Both the position numbers and the translations under genes were made by a program. Of a stretch of DNA of 64,000 nucleotides, positions 10,728 to 20,148 are shown one piece after another (the stretch's first letter is position 1; each line of letters opens with the position of its first letter). The notes below the pieces were generated by a model, which ran no database searches, was not told the DNA's origin, and saw only the letters and a program-made list of their open reading frames with translations. Source of the DNA: Lepidurus packardi (taxonomy: Eukaryota > Arthropoda > Branchiopoda > Notostraca > Triopsidae); assembly GCA_023053545.1 (NCBI GenBank), contig JAKZAN010000006.1, forward strand, positions 7,575,851 to 7,639,850, in the 5' to 3' direction.

Positions 10728-11090
10728 TTAGGTTAGGTTAGGTTACGTTAGGTTAGGTTACGTTAGGGCCGATTTCCACTGAAGGTTAAGGCGCTTAGCC
10801 TATATGCTTAAGACAATTCAAACAAAAATAATTCACCAAAAGGATAATTCATGATAATTCACCAAATAATTCAGTTTGATGAAGGAGGCGTAACCTCATA
10901 AAACTGAATTATTTGGTGAATTGTCATGAATTATCCTTTTGGTGAATTATTTTTGTTTGAATTGTCTTAAGCATAGGCTAAGCGCCTTAACCTTCGGTGG
11001 AAATCGGCCCTTAGGTTAGGTTAGGTTACGTTAGGTTAGGTTAGGTTAGGTTAGGTTAGGTTACGTTAGGTTAGGTTAGGTTACGTTAGG
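10728..11090 (+). repeat. Interstitial TTAGG (arthropod telomere-type) repeats
   Basis: TTAGG units with some TTACG variants occupy 10728-10765 and 11011-11090, the same orientation on both sides of the inserted MITE. TTAGG is the usual arthropod telomere unit. The array is short, lies inside a transposon and has genes on both sides, so it is not a chromosome end. Confidence 0.9.
10766..11010. mobile_element. PIF/Harbinger-like palindromic MITE, 245 bp
   Basis: The element is almost entirely one inverted repeat of about 110-base arms around a short centre. It begins GGGCCGATTTCC and ends with the complement, and is flanked by TTA on both sides (10763-10765, 11011-11013). GGGCC-type ends with a 3-bp TTA target duplication are typical of PIF/Harbinger. 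Because TTA is part of TTAGG, the exact duplication is partly ambiguous. Confidence 0.85.
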
Positions 11091-11982
11091 TGATGTCGAT
11101 TTGGAATAAATGTTTTGTCGAAAAGGAATGATTATTACATACATAAGATTTCCATCTTTTGTGTTGCAAATTTCCATGATACAGTGTTTTCCGCGCGAAA
11201 TGATTGCTTTTTTTTGGAATTACCGACCCTTAAAATGCCAGAAAAAATTGTTTGCAGGCAAAAACAAAAAATTCCGGTAAAGTGCAAAAACTCCGAAAGA
11301 AAATATGTATTCATGAAGTTAATTGAAGGAATTATATTATTACATTCAAATAGCGAAAACTTACCGAAAGTAGTACGAATCCTTATGTTTTGGCTGACAA
11401 AGGGTGTTGGAAACTTTTTTTATATGTTTATATGTCCCGAGTCCATAAAGCCGGTAGTGTCAAAGGGTAGGTAATTGAATTCGTCTATTAGGAATCACTG
11501 AAAGTAGTAAAGTTGTTATTATCATATTGTAATGCGATTTGAATTATGAAAGTCAATAGGATAAGCTTACCGAAAGTTCAACAAGTTTTTAGGTTTCGGC
11601 TCGGATTTTCGTTTACCAATACCAATATTAGTAAAAAGTGGTGAGTTAACGGGTGGGTTGAACAGCAAACATCTGTTACTTAGGTTTGTGGGTGGTCCCG
11701 TAGAAGGGAACCAATCCGTGGTTTTTTCGTGTTAGTTTCATGCATGATGGTTTCATGCGATCCTGCTAATTTCATTCAGTAAGTATAAGGACATATATAC
11801 GTACGGAAGTTTCACGGCGCGTGGCTGAATTGTGAAATAGTGTTAATAGTAATCGGTGATAACTTGTAGTATATCCATATTGTTGAGTATCTTGTATTGT
11901 AATTGCTGACCATCTTGTCACTTTTAGTATACAGAATATTTAACTGCTTATCCGTAGGGTATAAGAATCGGAAATGTCGTGC

Positions 11983-14900
11983 TTATGACTTTGGGATTTC
12001 AATGTAAACAATTTTATGATCGGAGTAATATGTTTCGTATACGCCGGTTTTGGGTTGATTAAAACTGGTGTAAATATGATCTAGTGTTGACATATAGTCA
12101 GTGGTATAGGCGGTTATGTGTTGTTGAAGACGTAGGGGTTTAAGTATTTGTGTTACTTTCGATAAATCTGTTGCACGAGTGTGTATGTCTATATTGAAAT
12201 CACCTATAATTACTATATTTTCATAAGATGTATCTATATCACTTATTAAATTGTGTAGCGCATCAAAGAAATTTTCGACGTTGAACCCGTGGTGTCTGTA
12301 CAAAACGTAGATTGCAAGTGATAGTTGTGCAATATGTAAACTGCAAAGTTCGAGGTATTTGTTGGAACAACGTCTAGTGAACATTCCGTCGAGTTTTGAA
12401 TACATAACCATTCCATAAGGTGAATTTCCTTTGTGATTTGTAGTGAAATCCATACGGTGTAGATCAAAAGAATCTAGTTTATAATCAGCGTCGTAGTCTG
12501 CCGCGCATAAACGAGTCTCACATGCAGCAAATACAGTAGTTGCTTTGATGAACGGATCATTTACAAGGTCAAGGAAATGTTTACGCAATGAGACTATATT
12601 TAAAAATGCAATCATTTTTGTTTTTGTATGAACAATAGATCTTGGATCTAATAACGTTAACTGTTGAGGTTTCGTTCGTAAACGATCCATTTCTTTTTTG
12701 GTGTCGGAGGAAATTTTAATACCAGGTTCATTGAGATCTTCTATAAAAAGTCCCTCAAGCCGTTTGGCCCTACTGATAGCAACGTAATGCATGTTTGACG
12801 TAGCTCTTCCTAAATTGACAATTACCTGCTCCATTGTTTGTCCTTGTGCACGGTGAATTGTTTTCGAGCTGTTTGGCCGTAGTGGATACTGGAGTCTTTC
12901 AAATTCAGCTCGGTTGTAGGTGTATCTACAAGTTATTGGAAATATTGGCGTCCAGTTAGGCTGAAGGGTACAATCTTGCTTGTAGAGATGAGAGTACTTT
13001 TGACGACACTGTTTTCCTATCGTCATTTCCTTGAACTCAACCCAAATAGGAGTATAAGCGGCTGACTGTAGAACTAAGCACTCGCAGACTGAGGAAGATT
13101 TCAATATTCCTTTGTCTGCAACTGGTAAGTGTAAAGGTAGTTTCTTAATAATGCATTCTGACCCATTAGCCAAGCCATCATTAACATCAGAGTTCATACT
13201 GTATTCGAAAGGCAAATCTATTGCTATATGTAAATAACGAATGCAATTGGTATTAGTAATTTTATCCGGCAGTGTGTTTAAAAGACATTTTATATCAACG
13301 CCTTTACACCCTCTTACTGGAAGGTCGGTACTGATAATTATTGCTCTCTCTTGTTTTGCGTTTTCCCATTCCTTTTGGTTGTAGAAATCAATATCATTAT
13401 TCCGGTAACTGATTCGTTGTACACAATTGGGAGACGTTGAAGTGATTCGGCTACGTAGGATAGAAATATCTTCAGGAGTTTGCTTGCCTTCTCGTAACCT
13501 GTTTAGGAGTTCCGCGAAGAGAAGGTCGTCTTTTTGACGCATGATCTGCTGTAGCTCAAACATTTTAAAGTTGTCTAACCAAAGATGCTCAGATAAGCAG
13601 CGTGCTCCCGTATTCGAATATTTAAAAACAGGCTGAGCTTTCGTTGGTGGTAGTTGAAAGAGGTCTCCGACACACAATACTGATTTACCTCCAAATATCT
13701 GCGACGAGCCAAAAATTTCTTTTAAGCGAAAGTCAATGTAATAAAGCATATTTATTCCTACCATAGAAATTTCGTCTATTATGAAAAGTTCTACATCGCG
13801 GAACAGTAAATATAATTCCGAGCGCACTTGAGATTGCAAACACAAAAAAGTATTATTAGCGTCGAACATTCTTCCTATAGGAATATGAAATGTGCTGTGT
13901 ATCGTTGATCCGCCTACATTAAAAGCGGCTTTGCCAGTGTAAGCTACAATAACCACTTTCTTTGTATCGGGATTTGAGTTCGGACCTTTGTTAAAATAAC
14001 GGGTTACACATGCGTCAATCGCTCGAACAACTAAACTTTTGCCTGTTCCGGCTCCACCGCTAAGGAATCTACAATAATTGCCAGCTTTTGTTTTATGCAT
14101 GTATAACAGATCTAAGACAAATAGTCGTTGTTCTATATTTAAACAACGCATCATAGAGAAATACTCCTCATCTCGTATACCATACTTTTCGACTGACGAA
14201 GCTGTTTTACCTAAGCTCAGATCATTAGGGTGGGTATTTGGTAAATCTCTTCCTATGTCTGCTTCAGGCATGCAGTTGTACTCAGGGTCGAAAATTTGAT
14301 TGGAATCAGTTTGCAATTCCTTCAGAGTTTCTTCGTCTTCCGATTCTGAACCGTTGAAAGTGTTATGATCCACTAACTCGTGTAAAGGTTTGCTCAGTAT
14401 ATCGTCTACAGCATCACTGCTGGGTTCAAAAAATTGGCGTTCTTTTTGAATACGGTTGAAAACATCACGCTGGAAAAATGTAGTCTCGTAAGTTTCTTGA
14501 GTTTTAAGATCATTGTGATCCCTCCATGGCCAGTACAACATGAGTTTACTATGGAAATATTTTTCAGGGTTTGTGTCACGACGGTAGTTCATGAACCTTA
14601 AGATTCGATGTTTTGTTCGTACATTATAGACCGAATGTTTCTTCTCTTTTTTGTCATTATCGAAAGACTCTTTATTGTCATCTTCAAGTTCTGATTCGCC
14701 AGAGTATTCGGTTTGTTCTATACAATAACCATCGTCACCAACAATATTGGAATCATTGTTATGATATTTATGCGTGTAGTTTGTGACATATTCTGCTAAG
14801 CTTGTGTTCTCTAGGTAGTTCGGTCTCTTCGAATATCTATCTAAAAAATTTTCAGATATAACATTTTCGTTTTCATCGTCCATTTTCTTAATGACTGCAA

Positions 14901-17900
14901 AAGGTTTCGAAAGAATTACTCTATCCTCAGGTTGACATGTGGGAACGAACACAACAGCCCTGCTGAATTTTCTTAAAGGCAACTGAAGAAGTAAAAAAAC
15001 AGCTTCTTGCACACCAACCTCTGTGGAATTTAAGAATTTGTTGCCCACCATTCTAAACTTTTCTCTAAGCGTAAAATTTCCTTCATGTACTTCTTTTACC
15101 ACGTTACGAAGAGTTTCGCTCATACCCTTTTGCGATTTGGTCATGTAACTTGCAATATATGAGGCAGCTGCGTAAGCATCAAATACATACTGAATGTCCA
15201 TATTTGCGTCCCAGAATTCTAGGAGTAATGGATTAAAAGCATTTACCATACATTCGTTAGGCGCACGTTTCAAGAACAATGTTGTTTTGGTAATACGTGT
15301 TCGCAAAGCACCAATATAAGTTTCTAAATTAAATCCACACTCGCACAAAAAGGAGTCAAAGGTGGCAAATGTTTCACAAGAAAGGTTCATTAATTCCTTA
15401 ATTTTTTTCCAAGCAAGACTATATTTATTTATGTTGTCTTTTGGCTCGTTGGACTCGAAAGGTTTGAGCAACATTGTGTTCGGGACGGGAGGTTTCGGGA
15501 AAGCGAAGCGGCATTTCTTGTTTTTCCCTTTTACTTTACAGGTAAATGTGTGTCTGTGTTTTTGTACTTCAATGGCCTTTTCTGTGTACGGACCAGATAA
15601 TTGACAAGAAACGTACTTGTCTACATACCGGATTAAGGCTTCGTCGAACGACTGTTCATCTTGAAAATCAGCGCGTAAGGGTTGGTTATCACACCAAACG
15701 AACAAATGAATATGGGGGGAGCCACGTTGTTGAAATTCCACACGTATTGCATAATCTTTAACTTTGCCAAGTGGTTCGATTGGGTCTCTGAATAACTGTA
15801 GAAGTTTGTCTACGCGGTAATTAAAGTATCTTGCACAAGTGACGTTGTCTTTGAGTAAACGACATTTGTCTAACCATGCTAACGATTTAAGTTCAACATC
15901 CGTGTACAAGCGTTTATCAACCGTTTTTCCTAATATTCGCAGGAGGTCAAGCCATCTAGTTTCTGCTGCTGAAAAGCTTAAAAAAAATGCAGGGGGTCCC
16001 AGTTGACGAATCATGGCAAATAAGTCATGGCATACGCGCTGGAAATAAGGAGGCGATCCACGTACAGATTTTAGGAAATTGAAACCTCCGTCAAACTGCA
16101 ATGAACGTAAGACTTCCGGGTTTTTCAGCATCCGTGCGTTAAAAGAAGTTCCTGGTCTTTTATCCTTAGCCTTTAAAATTCTCGTCCCGAAGCGCATAGT
16201 GTCAGCTATCTTCTTTATTTGTAGTTTCTTAACTTTGAAAAATATGTTAATTTCGTCTTGAGCAACACGACGATCGACATGTTGTAACTCAGCTTTGCAA
16301 AGAGAACTGTAAGAAACCGGTCGAGATCGAAAATGACCATTTGTATATTGATCGTTAGGATTGAGACAGTAAGCTGGTCTTGCAAAGCCACAAAAGATGT
16401 GAGGGAAGGCAAGTTCTTCGCAGTCCTTATCGCTAAGTATACCCAATGGTCGCTTGTTTTCTCCAGGTGCTATAATATGAATAACGTCGTCACCTTCCCC
16501 ATGTAAAAAATTTTCGTTCAATAATATAGTATCCATATTGACTCTAGCAATATCTTCAGAAATTTCTGTGTCACTACTATCACTGTGTGGCTTTGTTTTG
16601 GAAAATATAATAGAGTCCATTGATTCTGGATCTGATGCACCATCAGTGATGACGCTTTCTTCAACACACACTTCCGGAACATCTTCCTCTGGTACAAATT
16701 GCCAATTCTCTGCAAATGAGATATTATGTTCAATAAATAATGGACGTGTGACTAGCAGTTTAGCTGCGTTACGCACCAAGTTAGGACGAACAGTTTCTAC
16801 AAACTCTGGTCGAGTATAAGTTAACTTTCTTTTCAAGGCCACTTTTATTGTTTCAAAATCTCTAAATTTTCGCGGTAATTCTGTAATGGTTTCATCAATA
16901 TCATGTGGAATATTTACGACATTTCCTTTCAATTTTGACTGACCTCCTTGTCGCTGTGGTTGTAATCTTAAGAACATGAGACGAGGGGATATCAATCTTC
17001 GTTCCATAGGGTTTAAATCTTCAAGAACTTTAGGCAATTCTGGGAAGCCAACTTTATTTAGTTTTGACATTGGAGGAATTTTACCCTTCTGCAGATATCT
17101 GAAACACGTTATGCACACGAATTCGGTGTGTATGGCTCGAAAACACGAAACAAATAACTGGCTTGCGCAAGATATGTCATTATCGTTAAGTTCATCGATG
17201 GCTGTTTGCAGTTTTTTGGCAGGAAATAATGAACGCTTAAAAAAAAGTTGGGAACAACTTCCGCATATAAAATCTGGTCCTTGACTCAGTAAAGTTTTCA
17301 TCTTTTTCAAAGCTATATCAACACACGTATCTGAAGAATTTTCATTGCTCATAGAAATTAAAGGCAGTGTACTCTTGTTTATATCTATATTCACTTGTTT
17401 TTCTTCGTGACGGTTCCCAGCAGAAGCGTTAATACGCGTTGTCTTAATTTCCGTTTTCATACAAACCAATTCTGGATCTTCATTATGCATATAAGGACAC
17501 ATTACTATGCTGGATTTATGACTAATACATACGTTATTGAAGTCCATAATGCATTCGAAGACACCAAGAGGCGATTGTCCTTTTAAGCAACGTGTTGTTT
17601 CTAAGGTAAAGCAGTAAATACTGAAGTGATGTAAGTCATTCAACCCAATAAAACATTCTTTCAGTACATTAGGCAGAGCAAAAGTAGTAATATTTTTGAT
17701 CTGTGCACAACGATCCAATAACGCACAATGCACGCTACAGCTCCGTTTTGCATTATTATGACTAGTGAAAAGGTTAATAGTGTCATTTTCTGTTTTAAAG
17801 ATACCAATACAGTAATTTCTGTATTCAACGACGAAGTAACTACCCTCTCGCAAGGCTAAACTGAAGTACGTACTAAATTGTGAAGGTAAAACTTTTGTAC

Positions 17901-20148
17901 ACAAAATTCGTGAAAAACACGTGAACGAAAGTCCCATATCTGGGAAAGAAAACTTACTAGGTATCTTTGTAAGTGATATTTGAGACTTGTAATCTGCGTA
18001 CAAGTTATATAACGTCATTCCAATTTTACGTATATGTCGAATCATCTCAAAGTTAGTATAGTCAATTTGAAGTAGCCCTCTAAAAATAGCACAACGTAAC
18101 GCCAAAAATACAACAGTGAAAGCTACTGATTGACCACATTTGCGATCAATGTAAAAGTTGTCTGCGATTTCTATACCCTTACATAAAACAGAATGCCGAA
18201 CTAAATGGCTACGATTTGAAAGCTGTAAGCCACATTCAGGACATTCAAAACTCGTAATACTGGTGGATAATAAGTTTTGACAACTAAGCTTGTGTTTATG
18301 AAGCAGGGCTCGATTAACGATAGATTCACCACAACCTAGGCATTGCACTTCCTGGCTATTAGACGAAGAGTTACTGGTTATATTAGTATGGTCCTTAAGT
18401 AATGTTACGACTTTCGGAGAATGAGGATTTCGGATATCGTTCTGTAAGTCAGCTACTTTTGTCCCAACTTTTTGAATGAAGTTCTCTTTACTTAGAGTAT
18501 CTGTTTGACAATGTTTCCCACTGTCATTTGCAGGTTTTAAGCATATATTCGTAGTCTGTTGAGAAAAAGGGAGACATATTTTGAAATGTCTTTGTAAATT
18601 CGAAGAACGAGTAAAAATCCTATAGCAGTTCTCACATACAAATTCTTTTCGCTCCTGTTCACTAATTTCTAAAATGTTACTCGGAAGATCATACACTAAA
18701 GTTGCAGTATTCTTATTTCTTACATTAGCGCATGGTGCTGTACTTTCCTTATCCACATGAACAACTCCGATTTGTCTGTCAAATCCTGACTTAGGCGAAA
18801 AATGTGTTAGTTTGCAAAACGAGGAATGTCGATTTAATCCACGGGGCGTAGAAAATGTTCGCAGGCAATTCCCACAAGTATTTTCATTCTTTTGTGACGT
18901 TTCACTGCCACTAAGTCTCTCCTCAATAGTCTTGGCCTTACTGATCTGTAAGTCTTCATTTCCTTCACACTTTATATTCTTAGGAGCGTGCTTACTGTAA
19001 TAACTAAATGCTGAATCGTGAGTAGTTACCGTTGTCTTATTCTCTTTTGGCAAATCTGCATTCACTTTGTGGTATGTCATCACATTTAACAGCAATGTAG
19101 GCTGACAGCTGTCATCTAGATGTTGTACCTTTTTATTGTTAACGTTAATAATATCTTTCGGGAAAGCAAGGTCAGCATTCCTTTTATAGGTTTCTTTGCT
19201 AGCATTTGAACCAGTCAAATCAATTACTACTGGTACTTCGTTTCCATGTATAAGCGGAAAAGATTTCAACTTTTGCTTCATTTCAGTCGCGATGGTAAGG
19301 TCTTCTCCACAAAATGAATTTTGACAATCGTTCTTTTCTGATTTCAAATTTTTCGTATTATTCATTTTCGATTTTTTCGGTTTCTCTGATGTCTTTTTAT
19401 CAACATCAGCAGGAAGGCACATATTAGTAGCATAGCTAGCAGTTATATTAACGATAGTTACAGCCCGTGTTAGCCTTTCATTGCATATACCACGACTACA
19501 CCTACCTACAGTTTGTACAAGTGTATTCAGACGTGCATTTCCTAATTCTTTGCAACAAACTGGCACAATGTCATACTGCGGATTACCATGCGATAACACC
19601 GAACCATACATGTTCCGTAGGTACCCAATTAATTCATGGAATTCTAGTTCTAGCAGGACAGCAGTACCCATACTATCAGGTTTACCAGAGGCATCTCGTG
19701 CATGCGAATCAAAAAGAAAGTATTTTCCATTGCGCTCCATAATGCTTGTACAATGTGAGCAACTAATAAAAAGCACACCAGCACAGCTATGTGCAGCTCT
19801 TACGGAATCTTCCAAAGTGGTAGCATATGGATGAGTTTCCCGTGGACATATAAAACCAAACGCATCTTGCCCATGCAGAAACGTCTCTAATATACCAAAT
19901 TCTTTAAAATCCAAGTATCCCGGTAGTTCGGCAGAAAAAAAATACCTCTCACGGTGCTCGTAAGTTCGGTATATTTCATCTCCCATCGTCATTATATCAC
20001 ACATGTTTTTTTCAATCCACTCGTTAGGAGGAACCAAATAACTCCATGCAATAGATACAAAAGCCATCGGTGTGCACTGAGCACCACGACTAGAAGCAGA
20101 AAAAACATGCGCAAATTGCGAATACGGCGCTCTACAGATCAACCTCAT
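11983..20148 (-). CDS. Helentron (Helitron2-type) Rep-helicase-endonuclease polyprotein
   Basis: An intact 2721-residue ORF of a rolling-circle transposon. Domains in order: a papain-like/C76-type cysteine protease-like domain (about 1-215; GAQC with Cys25, FDSH with Asp147 and His149); four C2H2-type fingers (about 425-660); a second, degenerate protease-like domain (about 665-870); a Cys-rich Helitron leader; the HUH nuclease (GSPHIHLF near 1479) with its tyrosine motif (YIASYMTK near 1660); an SF1 Pif1-like helicase (GGAGTGKS near 2030, IIDEIS near 2122, GDLFQLPP near 2162, HRAQGQT near 2435, AISRAK near 2457); and an exonuclease-endonuclease-phosphatase domain at the C-terminus (ETRL, GDFNID near 2652, LDHIYTS, SDHK). 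The endonuclease fusion and RPA partner place it among Helentrons rather than canonical Helitrons. Key catalytic residues of Rep, helicase and endonuclease are present, so it may be autonomous. An earlier ATG is not available in frame near the start. Confidence 0.95.
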   Translation of the reverse strand: MRLICRAPYSQFAHVFSASSRGAQCTPMAFVSIAWSYLVPPNEWIEKNMCDIMTMGDEIYRTYEHRERYFFSAELPGYLDFKEFGILETFLHGQDAFGFICPRETHPYATTLEDSVRAAHSCAGVLFISCSHCTSIMERNGKYFLFDSHARDASGKPDSMGTAVLLELEFHELIGYLRNMYGSVLSHGNPQYDIVPVCCKELGNARLNTLVQTVGRCSRGICNERLTRAVTIVNITASYATNMCLPADVDKKTSEKPKKSKMNNTKNLKSEKNDCQNSFCGEDLTIATEMKQKLKSFPLIHGNEVPVVIDLTGSNASKETYKRNADLAFPKDIINVNNKKVQHLDDSCQPTLLLNVMTYHKVNADLPKENKTTVTTHDSAFSYYSKHAPKNIKCEGNEDLQISKAKTIEERLSGSETSQKNENTCGNCLRTFSTPRGLNRHSSFCKLTHFSPKSGFDRQIGVVHVDKESTAPCANVRNKNTATLVYDLPSNILEISEQERKEFVCENCYRIFTRSSNLQRHFKICLPFSQQTTNICLKPANDSGKHCQTDTLSKENFIQKVGTKVADLQNDIRNPHSPKVVTLLKDHTNITSNSSSNSQEVQCLGCGESIVNRALLHKHKLSCQNLLSTSITSFECPECGLQLSNRSHLVRHSVLCKGIEIADNFYIDRKCGQSVAFTVVFLALRCAIFRGLLQIDYTNFEMIRHIRKIGMTLYNLYADYKSQISLTKIPSKFSFPDMGLSFTCFSRILCTKVLPSQFSTYFSLALREGSYFVVEYRNYCIGIFKTENDTINLFTSHNNAKRSCSVHCALLDRCAQIKNITTFALPNVLKECFIGLNDLHHFSIYCFTLETTRCLKGQSPLGVFECIMDFNNVCISHKSSIVMCPYMHNEDPELVCMKTEIKTTRINASAGNRHEEKQVNIDINKSTLPLISMSNENSSDTCVDIALKKMKTLLSQGPDFICGSCSQLFFKRSLFPAKKLQTAIDELNDNDISCASQLFVSCFRAIHTEFVCITCFRYLQKGKIPPMSKLNKVGFPELPKVLEDLNPMERRLISPRLMFLRLQPQRQGGQSKLKGNVVNIPHDIDETITELPRKFRDFETIKVALKRKLTYTRPEFVETVRPNLVRNAAKLLVTRPLFIEHNISFAENWQFVPEEDVPEVCVEESVITDGASDPESMDSIIFSKTKPHSDSSDTEISEDIARVNMDTILLNENFLHGEGDDVIHIIAPGENKRPLGILSDKDCEELAFPHIFCGFARPAYCLNPNDQYTNGHFRSRPVSYSSLCKAELQHVDRRVAQDEINIFFKVKKLQIKKIADTMRFGTRILKAKDKRPGTSFNARMLKNPEVLRSLQFDGGFNFLKSVRGSPPYFQRVCHDLFAMIRQLGPPAFFLSFSAAETRWLDLLRILGKTVDKRLYTDVELKSLAWLDKCRLLKDNVTCARYFNYRVDKLLQLFRDPIEPLGKVKDYAIRVEFQQRGSPHIHLFVWCDNQPLRADFQDEQSFDEALIRYVDKYVSCQLSGPYTEKAIEVQKHRHTFTCKVKGKNKKCRFAFPKPPVPNTMLLKPFESNEPKDNINKYSLAWKKIKELMNLSCETFATFDSFLCECGFNLETYIGALRTRITKTTLFLKRAPNECMVNAFNPLLLEFWDANMDIQYVFDAYAAASYIASYMTKSQKGMSETLRNVVKEVHEGNFTLREKFRMVGNKFLNSTEVGVQEAVFLLLQLPLRKFSRAVVFVPTCQPEDRVILSKPFAVIKKMDDENENVISENFLDRYSKRPNYLENTSLAEYVTNYTHKYHNNDSNIVGDDGYCIEQTEYSGESELEDDNKESFDNDKKEKKHSVYNVRTKHRILRFMNYRRDTNPEKYFHSKLMLYWPWRDHNDLKTQETYETTFFQRDVFNRIQKERQFFEPSSDAVDDILSKPLHELVDHNTFNGSESEDEETLKELQTDSNQIFDPEYNCMPEADIGRDLPNTHPNDLSLGKTASSVEKYGIRDEEYFSMMRCLNIEQRLFVLDLLYMHKTKAGNYCRFLSGGAGTGKSLVVRAIDACVTRYFNKGPNSNPDTKKVVIVAYTGKAAFNVGGSTIHSTFHIPIGRMFDANNTFLCLQSQVRSELYLLFRDVELFIIDEISMVGINMLYYIDFRLKEIFGSSQIFGGKSVLCVGDLFQLPPTKAQPVFKYSNTGARCLSEHLWLDNFKMFELQQIMRQKDDLLFAELLNRLREGKQTPEDISILRSRITSTSPNCVQRISYRNNDIDFYNQKEWENAKQERAIIISTDLPVRGCKGVDIKCLLNTLPDKITNTNCIRYLHIAIDLPFEYSMNSDVNDGLANGSECIIKKLPLHLPVADKGILKSSSVCECLVLQSAAYTPIWVEFKEMTIGKQCRQKYSHLYKQDCTLQPNWTPIFPITCRYTYNRAEFERLQYPLRPNSSKTIHRAQGQTMEQVIVNLGRATSNMHYVAISRAKRLEGLFIEDLNEPGIKISSDTKKEMDRLRTKPQQLTLLDPRSIVHTKTKMIAFLNIVSLRKHFLDLVNDPFIKATTVFAACETRLCAADYDADYKLDSFDLHRMDFTTNHKGNSPYGMVMYSKLDGMFTRRCSNKYLELCSLHIAQLSLAIYVLYRHHGFNVENFFDALHNLISDIDTSYENIVIIGDFNIDIHTRATDLSKVTQILKPLRLQQHITAYTTDYMSTLDHIYTSFNQPKTGVYETYYSDHKIVYIEIPKS

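Larger units (their letters stand above)
10555..11294. mobile_element. Non-autonomous TIR transposon, 740 bp, carrying TTAGG arrays
   Basis: Inverted arms of roughly 105-125 bp (10555-10680 and 11190-11294) share long matches including TTTACCGGAATTTTTTG and GCCTGCAAACAA. Identical 8-bp flanks GAAAGAAA (10547-10554 and 11295-11302) look like a target duplication, though that sequence is low complexity. The related sequence near 5050 is continuous across the insertion point, supporting an insertion. The interior consists of TTAGG/TTACG repeats, themselves interrupted by a palindromic MITE. No coding capacity. An 8-bp duplication would suit hAT, but the terminal bases are not diagnostic. Confidence 0.8.
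9661..11600 (-). repeat. Tandem array of exon-like units (about 200-223 bp), interrupted by a transposon
   Basis: On the minus strand the motif ACTTTCGGTAAGC, or a close variant (a donor-like GGTAAG), recurs near 11575, 11366, 10306, 10093, 9872 and 9673. An acceptor-like ACTTTCAG recurs near 11508 and 9800, with a degenerate copy near 10032. Each unit thus looks like an exon of about 130-160 bases plus an intron of about 70. Translations are related between units (for example FKYIPF / FNYLPFDTTG) but contain stops. Related units lie at about 4850-5135. The 740-bp element at 10555-11294 split the array. What the units once encoded is not recognised. Confidence 0.6.

Noticed and set aside
10728..11090. 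TTAGG repeats as a chromosome end
   Set aside because: Short, variant-rich, inside a transposon and flanked on both sides by long unique sequence.
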